Shown here piece after piece: positions 1 through 6,003 of a stretch of 22,840 nt of DNA. The DNA comes from a virus. The stretch is from the IMG/VR virus record IMGVR_UViG_3300032797_000050, positions 1 through 22,840 of that record. The stretch is one strand, 5' to 3'. Position 1 is the stretch's first letter, and every line of letters begins with the position of its first letter. The notes beneath the pieces are model-generated. The model searched no databases. It saw only the letters and a list, made by a program, of their open reading frames with translations, and was not told the DNA's origin. A program made the position numbers and the translations under genes.

Positions 1-215
1 TCTCTCAGGTCTTGGTAAACTAAGTCCTCGACCATTCTTCCCATGTCGAAGATCATCTGGAGCCGGGCATCATGTAAAGTCTTTTCCTGCCAGCGAGTTC
101 GGTTAAGGACTAGGTAACGAAGGCACTCATGGCCTAGCTCGCTCGCTCGATTGGCGTTTACGGGCCATTGCTTTATCTTTGCCTGTTTAGTTTCCAGGAC
201 TTTCTCGACTATCAT
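1..215 (-). CDS. PD-(D/E)XK nuclease, N-terminal part (cut by window edge)
   Basis: Only the first 71 codons are present; the gene runs off the left edge. The ATG at 215 has a strong SD (GGAGGTG) a few bases upstream and overlaps the end of the preceding gene by 29 bases. The visible protein contains ANRASELGHECLRYLV, then an RTRW segment and an IFDMGRMVEDL helix. This matches the N-terminal alpha-helical part of RecB/Cas4-like PD-(D/E)XK exonucleases found in phages, where the helix holds the first acidic and the glutamate residues. The catalytic D and ExK motifs would lie outside the window. Its position directly after a probable annealing protein fits an exonuclease plus annealing pair, like lambda Red (inference). 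It is also too short to exclude another PD-(D/E)XK role. Confidence 0.6.
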   Translation of the reverse strand, partial: MIVEKVLETKQAKIKQWPVNANRASELGHECLRYLVLNRTRWQEKTLHDARLQMIFDMGRMVEDLVYQDLR

Positions 216-1047
216 TGCCCACCTCCTTCTGAAGTACTACAACCACTGTACTTGCTTGGCTCTTTGTCAACTTCACCAGGGAAGTCGGTATTTCCTTGAG
301 CCCTAGAATCCCGGCCACCTTTTGCATCTTCCCGAGTTCGTCCTCAATACCGAGCCTTTCCTTTAAGATGGCATGGATGGCCTTGACCTGAGCTTCAGTT
401 GCCGGGGCACCGGGGTCGGTCATCACTGGCTTGCTTTGAGACTTCCCGGGCTGAGGGGGTCTGCCCCTGCTCTTGTATTCGACTGAGGTAACTTGGGATT
501 GTTGAATCCCGGCATACTCGGCCAGTTCGCCATAAGTAAGATTACGAATCCCCAACAACCGGGTGATGCCATTGGCTAATAGATTGGTGTAGGCTGCCTT
601 CTTGACATCGCCGGGGTCAATCTCTGAGGCGGGGAGTTCAATCTTCTCCCTATCATCCCCTTCCCCTTGATACTTGTACTTCTTGAAGAAGCCGTCCTTG
701 CTTGACCGGGTTCCAACGGCCTCAATAGTCGCCCCGGCCAAGGAAAACTCGCCGTGATAGGTGTAGATAAAGTGTCCACCTTCGGCGGTCTCCTTTATTG
801 GCTCCGAGATCCGCCAGGAGATACCGAATAGTCTTGCTACCTTCTCGGCCCCGGATGCCTGAAGGTAAGGCCGGCCACTCTCATCCACCCAATCATGGGG
901 GTTCGTCAGTTTCAATGCCATACGCTTGATCTTGTTCATGGCATCAACCCGCTTCTCGGCCTGTTCCGCTATGGCGATTAGAGTATTGTCGGCAATCGCT
1001 GGTAATAGGTCTTTCGGTTCTGTTTCGATAATTGCTGGTTCACTCAT
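187..1047 (-). CDS. Probable single-strand annealing/recombination protein
   Basis: 286 residues; ATG at 1047 preceded by AAGGAGGACAACG. The N-terminal two thirds contain LTNPHDWVDESGRPYLQASG (about 48-67), a beta-rich stretch with GATIEAVGTRSSKDGFF, and DPGDVKKAAYTNLLANGITRLLGIRNLT (about 143-170). The phrase 'DVKKAAYTN...GITRLLGIRNLT' recalls Rad52/Sak-type phage recombination proteins, where a similar helix follows a beta sheet. After a Pro/Gly-rich linker, residues 215-275 form an ATEAQVKAIHAILKE-type helical module commonly found at the C-terminus of phage recombination proteins. The next gene is a PD-(D/E)XK nuclease, which supports a recombination pair. The assignment rests on recalled motif similarity and context; the fold was not tested. 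Confidence 0.5.
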   Translation of the reverse strand: MSEPAIIETEPKDLLPAIADNTLIAIAEQAEKRVDAMNKIKRMALKLTNPHDWVDESGRPYLQASGAEKVARLFGISWRISEPIKETAEGGHFIYTYHGEFSLAGATIEAVGTRSSKDGFFKKYKYQGEGDDREKIELPASEIDPGDVKKAAYTNLLANGITRLLGIRNLTYGELAEYAGIQQSQVTSVEYKSRGRPPQPGKSQSKPVMTDPGAPATEAQVKAIHAILKERLGIEDELGKMQKVAGILGLKEIPTSLVKLTKSQASTVVVVLQKEVGNDSRESPGN

Positions 1048-1058
1048 CGTTGTCCTCC

Positions 1059-1235
1059 TTATACCGGGCTTGCCTCTCGCATGGCTCTCAAGTCTGCGAG
1101 TTCCTTTTCAATAAGAATATCAATAGGCTTGGTGTCATAATTGCCACAGCAAGGGCAAATCCCATTTTTGTATTCGTTCTGTGTTTGGTCCATCTCATCG
1201 AATCTAGCTCCGCACGCTAGACATTCGTAGTTCAT
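1059..1235 (-). CDS. 58-residue zinc-ribbon-like protein
   Basis: A short gene whose ATG at 1235 overlaps the TGA of the previous gene (ATGA). The SD GGAGGAACG lies inside the upstream gene. The product begins MNYECLACGARFDE and continues with GICPCCGNYD, giving two Cys pairs (C5/C8 and C28/C30 with C29) typical of small rubredoxin- or zinc-ribbon-like proteins. The rest is a charged helix (IDILIEKELADLRAMREA). The gene ends 11 bases before the ATG of the probable annealing protein, whose SD lies in that gap. Function unknown; metal binding is inferred from the Cys spacing. Confidence 0.7.
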   Translation of the reverse strand: MNYECLACGARFDEMDQTQNEYKNGICPCCGNYDTKPIDILIEKELADLRAMREASPV

Positions 1236-1420
1236 CGTTCCTCCTTATAGAGTTCTACGGAATCTCTTAATTCCTGCCGTTCCACTTCTAGCCCCTTTAG
1301 CTCTGCTTCAGCTACTATGCTGCACCTGCCTAGAGGTTCATTCCACCAACTACACCCACACCCTTCACATCCCCAATCATCGGGGTTTGGCCTATTAAAC
1401 TTCATTGGACAAAACTTCAT
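1232..1420 (-). CDS. 62-residue Cys-rich small protein
   Basis: ATG at 1420 overlaps the TGA of the preceding gene by ATGA, with SD GAGGAACG just upstream. The product opens MKFCPMKFNRPNPDDW and then has GCEGCGCSWW and GRCSI, so five cysteines (C4, C18, C21, C23, C33) in the first half, suggesting a small zinc- or iron-binding knuckle. The second half (about residues 36-62) is a charged helix, probably coiled coil. It belongs to a chain of small overlapping genes (1602 to 1059) that are translationally coupled. No family recognised. Confidence 0.7.
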   Translation of the reverse strand: MKFCPMKFNRPNPDDWGCEGCGCSWWNEPLGRCSIVAEAELKGLEVERQELRDSVELYKEER

Positions 1421-1602
1421 CGTTCCTCCTCTTCTTCTAGTTTCGCCTTACCCTCGGGATCGAGCCCCTCTTGCACTGCCCAGACGATGCGCTGTCGGGC
1501 TAGGTCCATTGAAAGACCATGACCATGTAGGGCGATATACAGAGTCTTGAGATTCACCTGGACATTCTCTGCGGTTATGATTTCGTCCTTAACTTCTATC
1601 AT
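1417..1602 (-). CDS. 61-residue hypothetical protein
   Basis: The chosen ATG at 1602 (MIEVKDEIITAENVQVNLK) follows a strong SD, GGGAGGGAAG. A longer reading beginning at 1623 would place the start before this SD and is less likely. The product is a small alpha/beta protein with an acidic C-terminal tail (LEEEEER); GHGLSMDLARQRIVWAVQEGL suggests a helical pair. The stop overlaps the next start by ATGA, placing it at the head of a coupled run of small genes. No family recognised. Confidence 0.6.
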   Translation of the reverse strand: MIEVKDEIITAENVQVNLKTLYIALHGHGLSMDLARQRIVWAVQEGLDPEGKAKLEEEEER

Positions 1603-1711
1603 CTTCCCTCCCCAGCTCTTCAATCCTGATGTTCCCTTTCTCTTTACAGAACAAGTCGAAGAGCTTGAATACTAGACTTGCTTTCCCTTTTAGTGTTATA
1701 ATGACTTTCAA
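1589..1711 (-). CDS. Possible 40-residue protein with TTG start
   Basis: An ORF starting with TTG at 1711, five bases after the stop of the HNH gene, with GAGGAG eight bases upstream inside the HNH coding end. It reads LKVIITLKGKASLVFKLFDLF, then CKEKGNIRIEELGREDDRS, and overlaps the next gene start by 14 bases. Codon flow and the well-placed SD favour translation, but the non-ATG start and short length keep it uncertain. Without it, 1603-1715 has no other gene. Confidence 0.4.
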   Translation of the reverse strand: MKVIITLKGKASLVFKLFDLFCKEKGNIRIEELGREDDRS

Positions 1712-1715
1712 GTTA

Positions 1716-2306
1716 CTAACTCCTCGGGGCCGGGAGACTCAATCCCGACCCCTCTTCTATTTGGTTCGACCTTTTATTACCTCGATCTATGCCTAAAATT
1801 GCTTGCATCCTCAAGTTATAATGATGTTTCATGTGTTCATTTAGGTTTGGGAAAAGCATCAGGTTGCTAATATCATCATTAAAATGATTGCCATCAATAT
1901 GATGTACTACCTCTTCAGGTGATAGATACCGACCTAGATGCCTTTCCATCACTATATGTGACCTCAACACTCGACCATCACCGTGTGCGTAGGGATGAAT
2001 TTCACAACGTATTCGAGGTCGTGTTTCTTTAATCTTGGTAGCGTTTGATTTAGGAAAACGTGTCGCCATGCCAAGTTCGGCAAGATGCCCTTGAGTTCCA
2101 CACCTCTGGCATAAGCTATGCCTTGGCCTGTTGTGTTCCACTTGCACCCACCTGCACTCACCACAGTTCTCACAAGCTGCCCAAACGTATGGTCTCCGAT
2201 AGGGCAAATAGTATTCGTATAGTTTCTTAGTGCCGTCTTTTAATGTGCAGATTCTTGCGAATCTTTTTTGGGCAAACCTATACTGAATCTCACCTATGCT
2301 AGGCAT
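1716..2306 (-). CDS. HNH endonuclease with zinc ribbon
   Basis: 196 residues; ATG at 2306 with SD GGGAGG about nine bases upstream. The upstream 69-residue KGG gene overlaps it by 13 bases. A treble pair of cysteines (ACENCGECRWV at 44-54 and LCQRCG at 65-70) forms a zinc ribbon. The HNH core follows: RSHIVMERHLGRYLSPEEVVHHIDGNHFNDDISNLML, with the catalytic pair H136/H137 in VVHHIDGN and the Asn of the third element near residue 148. The family includes free-standing phage homing endonucleases that cut DNA at specific sites. It is the most diverged of three related HNH genes in the window. Its neighbours are the coupled small genes downstream. Confidence 0.9.
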   Translation of the reverse strand: MPSIGEIQYRFAQKRFARICTLKDGTKKLYEYYLPYRRPYVWAACENCGECRWVQVEHNRPRHSLCQRCGTQGHLAELGMATRFPKSNATKIKETRPRIRCEIHPYAHGDGRVLRSHIVMERHLGRYLSPEEVVHHIDGNHFNDDISNLMLFPNLNEHMKHHYNLRMQAILGIDRGNKRSNQIEEGSGLSLPAPRS

Positions 2307-2503
2307 GACCGTGGCCTCCCTCCCCTTTTACCCATTTCAACAAAATGCTCTCTCCCATATCTCTTTAATGTCGCTTCACCTCCCGCGTGTCCTACTTCTG
2401 AGTAGAACGCACTTTTAATTAAGGACCCGCACAAAGGACACAAACTCGGATACTTGTCCCTTGTCGCTGTCCCGCCTTTTCTACCTGATTCTATGGGGTT
2501 CAT
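2294..2503 (-). CDS. 69-residue KGG-motif protein with Cys pair
   Basis: ATG at 2503 preceded by AAGGAA. The protein carries two Gly-rich KGG/GsiB-type units: ESGRKGGTATRDKY near the start and GGEATLKRYGREHFVEMGKRGGRPR near the end, separated by CPLCGSLIKSAF, a zinc-knuckle-like Cys pair. The Gly-Gly-Arg-Pro ending resembles AT-hook-like DNA-binding tails. The last 13 bases overlap the HNH gene at 2306. The HNH gene at 2939-3583 has the same KGG unit fused to its N-terminus, so this gene may be a separated targeting domain for its HNH neighbour (inference). Confidence 0.65.
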   Translation of the reverse strand: MNPIESGRKGGTATRDKYPSLCPLCGSLIKSAFYSEVGHAGGEATLKRYGREHFVEMGKRGGRPRSCLA

Positions 2504-2654
2504 TTCCTTAACCTCTGGATACTAGATAGATGGTAGTGTGGCAATCTGCAAAGTCTCTTATTGCGATTTTAGGGGTCTGCCCGTTCTGCATTAGGGGCTT
2601 TAGACACAGACTCGGATTATGCCCGTGCCTGCTTTCCTATCTATCCAGTATTCA

Positions 2655-2667
2655 GTTGTTAAAGAAC
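2655..2667 (-). promoter_or_regulatory. boxA-like element
   Basis: On the minus strand this reads GTTCTTTAACAAC, differing at one base from the E. coli rrn boxA core GCTCTTTAACAA. It sits just downstream of the helix-turn-helix gene and before the KGG/HNH pair. boxA binds NusB-S10 in antitermination complexes. The match could be chance, and no boxB or nut-like hairpin is convincing nearby. The surrounding stretch 2504-2673 holds no other gene that I can support; it does contain two CCCCTAA copies on the minus strand. Confidence 0.3.
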
Positions 2668-2673
2668 TGTTTC

Positions 2674-2880
2674 CTACTTCTTAGCTTTTCCAGTAGCACT
2701 GTTGGGAATTCCATCAGCATCATTGGACAAACCATTGTGTCTATTCCTTGATATAACCATTGATACTGCACTCTCTGTCATCTTGAACATCTTGGCTATA
2801 GATTTCTGTCGCCAGCCCTTGCCATTATCCCAGAGGGCTAGTATCTTCTGATTCCGTTCTGTCTTTGTCCTGTTTGCCAT
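2674..2880 (-). CDS. 68-residue helix-turn-helix protein
   Basis: ATG at 2880 with SD AAAGG and its own strong promoter upstream. Residues 9-47 (RNQKILALWDNGKGWRQKSI, then AKMFKMTESAVSMVISRNR) form a helix-turn-helix like sigma-70 region 4 or resolvase-type DNA-binding domains: one helix, then AKMFKMTESAVSMVI as turn and recognition helix. The C-terminal 20 residues look disordered and basic at the end (GKAKK). Likely a small DNA-binding regulator, perhaps acting on the nearby promoters (inference). Target unknown. Confidence 0.75.
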   Translation of the reverse strand: MANRTKTERNQKILALWDNGKGWRQKSIAKMFKMTESAVSMVISRNRHNGLSNDADGIPNSATGKAKK

Positions 2881-2897
2881 GTCTAACCTTTCACCAC

Positions 2898-2926
2898 ATA
2901 TTACAACAGGGCATTTTAGTTGTCAA
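2898..2926 (-). promoter_or_regulatory. Sigma-70-type promoter for the helix-turn-helix gene
   Basis: Minus strand: -35 TTGACA (2921-2926, perfect consensus), 17-base spacer, -10 TAATAT (2898-2903). Transcription would begin around 2890, giving a short leader that still contains the SD of the gene starting at 2880. The same promoter may also drive the KGG/HNH pair and the recombination genes further left. Confidence 0.7.
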
Positions 2927-2938
2927 GTGCCATTTTAG

Positions 2939-3583
2939 CTATGGTTTAGATACGGGAATCATGGCTTTAAGTTTGGCAATTTTAGCTTCTAGTTCTTTTA
3001 TTTTGCGAGAGCGTCCGTCTTGAAAACCTTTGGCAAAGCCGTCTGAATATCCCTTGTTGTGATCTGAGGCATGGTTATTCTTAGTCGTTAGTTCCAAGTT
3101 ACTCAATTCGTTATTAGATTTGTTGCCGTCCTTATGGTGGACGGTTTCCCAGGGTTGGAGACATCGTCCCATTGATTGTGCCATGACAAGCCGGTGTTCA
3201 AATACATACCCCTCGATATTGGCCATAGAATAGTAATGATCATCAGACTTCAACTTAATCTTGATATAGCCAGTCGCACACACTACACGACCGCCTTTCC
3301 AATTAGACCTGACACAATGACGGCATACTCTTGTCTCCGGCTTGCCCTTAACAAATCTTACCCAGCGTTCTTTGCCACACCCCTCACAGGGCAGTAGGAC
3401 AAATAGGTTCGTATCTGCTGGCCTGCCAATATCACGACCTCTAGTAACCAAGTGACCTTCATATTCAGTAGGTAACTGTGCCAGTGGTCTCCCCCCTGAC
3501 TTCCCTATATCGCTATAATGAGACGGCCCATGCCTTCGGAATGTTTCAAGTCCACCGATTCTGCCACCTTCCTTCTTATCCAT
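2939..3583 (-). CDS. HNH endonuclease with KGG N-terminus and zinc ribbon
   Basis: 214 residues. Residues 4-33 hold a KGG/GsiB-like unit (GGRIGGLETFRRHG, then SDIGKSGGRP). A zinc ribbon follows (C66/C69 in PCEGCGKERWV, C87/C90 in VCRHC). The HNH nuclease core includes NWKGGR, EHRLVMAQSMGRCLQPWETV (129-148) and HHKDGNKSNNELSNLEL, with catalytic H149/H150 and a conserved Asn near 162. The C-terminus is a basic coiled coil (KIKELEAKIAKLKAMI). No SD precedes the ATG at 3583; the promoter's -10 lies only 7 bases upstream, so the message is probably leaderless. The stop leaves about 60 bases before the helix-turn-helix gene. Likely a free-standing homing endonuclease. Confidence 0.92.
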   Translation of the reverse strand: MDKKEGGRIGGLETFRRHGPSHYSDIGKSGGRPLAQLPTEYEGHLVTRGRDIGRPADTNLFVLLPCEGCGKERWVRFVKGKPETRVCRHCVRSNWKGGRVVCATGYIKIKLKSDDHYYSMANIEGYVFEHRLVMAQSMGRCLQPWETVHHKDGNKSNNELSNLELTTKNNHASDHNKGYSDGFAKGFQDGRSRKIKELEAKIAKLKAMIPVSKP

Positions 3584-3590
3584 GCTAGTT

Positions 3591-3619
3591 ATTATAGCAC
3601 ATCAGGCTAGATGTCGCAA
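3591..3619 (-). promoter_or_regulatory. Promoter of the HNH gene, implying a leaderless mRNA
   Basis: Minus strand: -35 TTGCGA (3614-3619), 17-base spacer, -10 TATAAT (3591-3596, perfect). Only AACTAGC separates the -10 from the ATG at 3583, so transcription should start at or one base before the AUG. Confidence 0.7.
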
Positions 3620-3630
3620 GTTCGTGTAGA

Positions 3631-3723
3631 ATGGTAGAGAACTACGTCAAAGCCCACCAGGAAAAACGGGCACTGAAAGCACATGAAAGATTTAGCCCGG
3701 TTGACAGACTTGGCCTAAAATGA
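3631..3723 (+). CDS. Doubtful 30-residue plus-strand ORF
   Basis: The only plus-strand frame that looks protein-like: MVENYVKAHQEKRALKAHER, then FSPVDRLGLK and a stop at 3721-3723, followed within 10 bases by a hairpin plus T-run. It lacks a good SD and no frame extends it upstream past a stop at 3595. It could be the last piece of a lost plus-strand gene. The region 3584-3853 otherwise holds only the HNH promoter and the terminator. Confidence 0.15.
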   Translation: MVENYVKAHQEKRALKAHERFSPVDRLGLK

Positions 3724-3731
3724 AAAGAGAG

Positions 3732-3753
3732 CCCTGGATTTCTCCAGGGTTTT
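3732..3753 (-). terminator. Rho-independent terminator, probably bidirectional
   Basis: A 7-bp stem CCCTGGA/TCCAGGG (3732-3738 with 3743-3749). Read on the minus strand the loop is GAAA, a stable GNRA tetraloop, followed by CTCTCTTTTCATTTT. Read on the plus strand the stem is followed by TTTT. It lies about 100 bases after the last gene of the tail operon and would end late transcription before the HNH region. Confidence 0.75.
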
Positions 3754-3853
3754 CTGTCATTGTCAGCGTTGAAAAGGCAGGGATAACTACTTGGGGCTAG
3801 TAAATAGACATAGAAGTCAATCAACAGGCAACCAGCAGTGTCCTAGAGGCATC

Positions 3854-4015
3854 TCAGCTTAGTTCTCCTTTGGCGATAATCTTTGCCTCTGAATCTCTTG
3901 CAGCTTGGTCTAAGATAAAATGAATCACCTCTTCTCTAATGTCATCGGCTCTCATTCTAGATATAAGACAGGATACTTCGTGTTCAAATTTCTCAATCAA
4001 GTCAGTATCATCCAT
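3854..4015 (-). CDS. 53-residue hypothetical protein at operon end
   Basis: ATG at 4015, three bases after the stop of the XhlA-like gene; product MDDTDLIEKFEHEVSCLISR, then MRADDIREEVIHFILDQAAR and DSEAKIIAKGELS. It is helical and acidic, without membrane segment or signal peptide. The SD is weak, so translation probably depends on coupling to the gene before. As the last gene before the terminator, it follows the putative membrane protein, but no lysis function can be read from it. Confidence 0.55.
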   Translation of the reverse strand: MDDTDLIEKFEHEVSCLISRMRADDIREEVIHFILDQAARDSEAKIIAKGELS

Positions 4016-4018
4016 TTA

Positions 4019-4273
4019 TCATCTTAGTCTTGTCGCTACATCAATGATAATCAATGCGATCAAGGAAGCGATAAGGGTTATTGTCTGCCAGTTGATTCTC
4101 CATATTGACTTTGATTCGCCACACCCGCTAGATTCTAGTTTAGTTATCCTACTTTCATGTTTGGCAATAGTGTTATTTAGTCTTGCAAGATGGTCAACGG
4201 TTTCATTACTGGCTTGAGCCACTAAGACTAGCAATTCTCTCTCTGTTTTTGCCTCAAAATCAATGTGTGTCAT
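4019..4273 (-). CDS. XhlA-like membrane protein (holin-associated)
   Basis: 84 residues. ATG at 4273 overlaps the previous stop by ATGA, with SD AAGGAG upstream. Residues 8-48 form a coiled coil (RLNNTIAKHESRITKLESSG at its end); residues 62-80 are one hydrophobic transmembrane segment (TITLIASLIALIIIDVA) followed by TRLR. The layout of an amphipathic helix with 'HExRI' and one C-terminal membrane span matches the XhlA/haemolysin family, which partners a holin in phage and PBSX lysis. No separate holin or endolysin is seen here, so the lysis role is inferred. Confidence 0.65.
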   Translation of the reverse strand: MTHIDFEAKTERELLVLVAQASNETVDHLARLNNTIAKHESRITKLESSGCGESKSIWRINWQTITLIASLIALIIIDVATRLR

Positions 4274-5103
4274 GCTAGTCTCCTTATCAAGACTTCAGCA
4301 CCTATTACGGTTATACTGTCTCCTGCCCCGGTTGTACCTAATATCTCTAAAGTATATTGTTTATCAACTGCGATGACTTCGGGAGCTGTTAGAACTGCTT
4401 CCGAGGAGAAGTCGCCATCGGCGTCTATCTGTGTTATGCCTCCACCTGCTACGTCAGTTGTGGTCAAGGGATCAGCTAAATTAACTTTCACGAGTTTGCA
4501 ATCTAGAGTCAAAGCGGCGGCTTCTGTAGCATCTCCGTTTAGTTTGTAAACTATGATCGCATCTCCTATTTTCAGGAAATTAAGGGGAATCCAGACCTTC
4601 TTAGCGGTTAAACTCTGTGCAAGACCAGCACCTTCCAGTTGAGGAGTCCAGTCCGTTCCCGGTGCTGGATATTGAAAGGCATTGACACAGAAAGTTAAGT
4701 CTTTTGCTGAGTCCAGGGGAACCCAATTCCCGGCAGAGTTCTGGATTAACGAAATATGCTTTGTTACATCATCTAACGTGACATCGCCTCCGGGATAGAT
4801 ATTACCTGTCCCCTCTTTCACAACGACCACTCGTGCTGCATCGACCGCTCTTAAAAAGATGACCATTCCCTCTTCTCCGCCAGAGATTGTATCTAAATCA
4901 TCTGTAGGGTCATCATCCTGAGTATCTACCATGTGATAAGCGTCTGTGACAGTGATAATCCCTGCCGCGATAGTTAATTCACTGGCAGATTCCAAAGCGA
5001 TATGTGTTTTGAGATAATCAGTATTATCCCGCAAATAGGTGTTCATATCGGCTGATGACAATACTTCTGATCCCCAAGTTTTAGGTGGTTCTGTCCAGGC
5101 CAT
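4270..5103 (-). CDS. Tail fibre-like / receptor-binding protein
   Basis: 277 residues, SD AAGGAGGACAC before ATG 5103. The N-terminus, TEPPKTWGSEVLSSADMNTY followed by LRDNTDYL, is a widespread phage fibre opening that anchors C-terminal domains to the virion. The middle (about 45-135) is beta-rich with TISGGEEGMVIFLRAVDAAR and HISLIQNSAGNWVPLD, like the shaft-to-head domain often seen after this opening. Residues 160-277 form a beta-sandwich tail (VWIPLNFLKIGDAIIVYKLN, then LEILGTTGAGDSITVIGAEV). Lies after the hub genes and before the XhlA-like gene, where receptor-binding proteins usually sit. Confidence 0.7.
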   Translation of the reverse strand: MAWTEPPKTWGSEVLSSADMNTYLRDNTDYLKTHIALESASELTIAAGIITVTDAYHMVDTQDDDPTDDLDTISGGEEGMVIFLRAVDAARVVVVKEGTGNIYPGGDVTLDDVTKHISLIQNSAGNWVPLDSAKDLTFCVNAFQYPAPGTDWTPQLEGAGLAQSLTAKKVWIPLNFLKIGDAIIVYKLNGDATEAAALTLDCKLVKVNLADPLTTTDVAGGGITQIDADGDFSSEAVLTAPEVIAVDKQYTLEILGTTGAGDSITVIGAEVLIRRLA

Positions 5104-5112
5104 GTGTCCTCC

Positions 5113-6003
5113 TTAGCCCAATATATCCGAGCCGTCTAATTCGCTGCTGTCTAAGATAAAAATACTTGGCTCTTCCGAAGGTCTGACTTGCTCTAGGTGC
5201 CAGATTGCTTCTAAGAGTCCTTCAGAATCGTGGGATGGATTTATCGAGTTAATAAAGAAATCATCCGCAATCCCTAGAATTGTATGATTTATTGTTATTC
5301 TATCTGAAATCTTCCTTGTCAGAATCTGCGTGACCAAATCATCAGTGCTGCCCTGAATCCTGACCGTAAGAAGAGGGACGGGCTCTTTATGCCTCTCCAA
5401 ATACCCGTCTACTAAACTTTGAGTTTGTTCTATAGATTGTCCAAGCGGCCAGACTAAATTCATCACTCTGCGGCCGTATTTTTGGATGCTCGTATCATCG
5501 GTTGAGCGAACAAGAATCGTTCTTTCAGAAAGATAGCGATATGCAATTTCAATACGCCATCGCAATGTTAAGTAAGGATGATTATTCGTGACCTCAAAGG
5601 TAAAACTGTAGTCTGTGCGTTCAATTTCCTCGACTGTTAGATACTCTGTCATACTACCGAAGGTACACATTCCACCTAGAACATTTTTCCACGTCCCGCC
5701 TAAAGTGGAACATTCAGCCTGAGAGATTTCTGTTATTGTCTCCCCAACTGCACTGACATCGGTTATTTCCAACCATGTTATTTCCGTATCTCCGCTATCA
5801 GGATGAACGGTAATCTGTTGCGTAACTCCTGCGCCGATTTGTGGAGGATAGTCACATCTATTAGGCCGAATTGTCTTTGTCGAGTAAGCTTCCTCGAATC
5901 CTTCAGTATCACTTGTCTGTGACCTAACATCGTTGTAAATCTCTCTGTCATTATATTCGAGAGTAATATCCGCCATTGTATCCGTGAAAGTCGCTACACT
6001 CAT
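5113..6003 (-). CDS. Tail hub protein, C-terminal section as separate gene
   Basis: 296 residues; ATG at 6003 overlaps the previous stop (ATGA). The N-terminus (ATFTDTMADITLEYNDREIY, then NDVRSQ) is normally found inside a single large siphovirus tail/hub protein, directly after a segment like the last 35 residues of the preceding gene. Later motifs fit the same family: LVDGYLERHKEPVPLLTVRI and TRKISDRITINHTILGIADD. Cysteines at about 138 and 151 (AECSTLGGTWKNVLGGMCTF) lie in a small insert. The split into genes is discussed in the findings. Function: tail-tip hub or tail-associated structural protein. Confidence 0.7.
   Translation of the reverse strand: MSVATFTDTMADITLEYNDREIYNDVRSQTSDTEGFEEAYSTKTIRPNRCDYPPQIGAGVTQQITVHPDSGDTEITWLEITDVSAVGETITEISQAECSTLGGTWKNVLGGMCTFGSMTEYLTVEEIERTDYSFTFEVTNNHPYLTLRWRIEIAYRYLSERTILVRSTDDTSIQKYGRRVMNLVWPLGQSIEQTQSLVDGYLERHKEPVPLLTVRIQGSTDDLVTQILTRKISDRITINHTILGIADDFFINSINPSHDSEGLLEAIWHLEQVRPSEEPSIFILDSSELDGSDILG

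Noticed and set aside
3642-3824. 60-residue minus-strand ORF downstream of the tail operon
   Set aside because: It runs straight through the terminator hairpin, has no SD and its sequence does not look protein-like.
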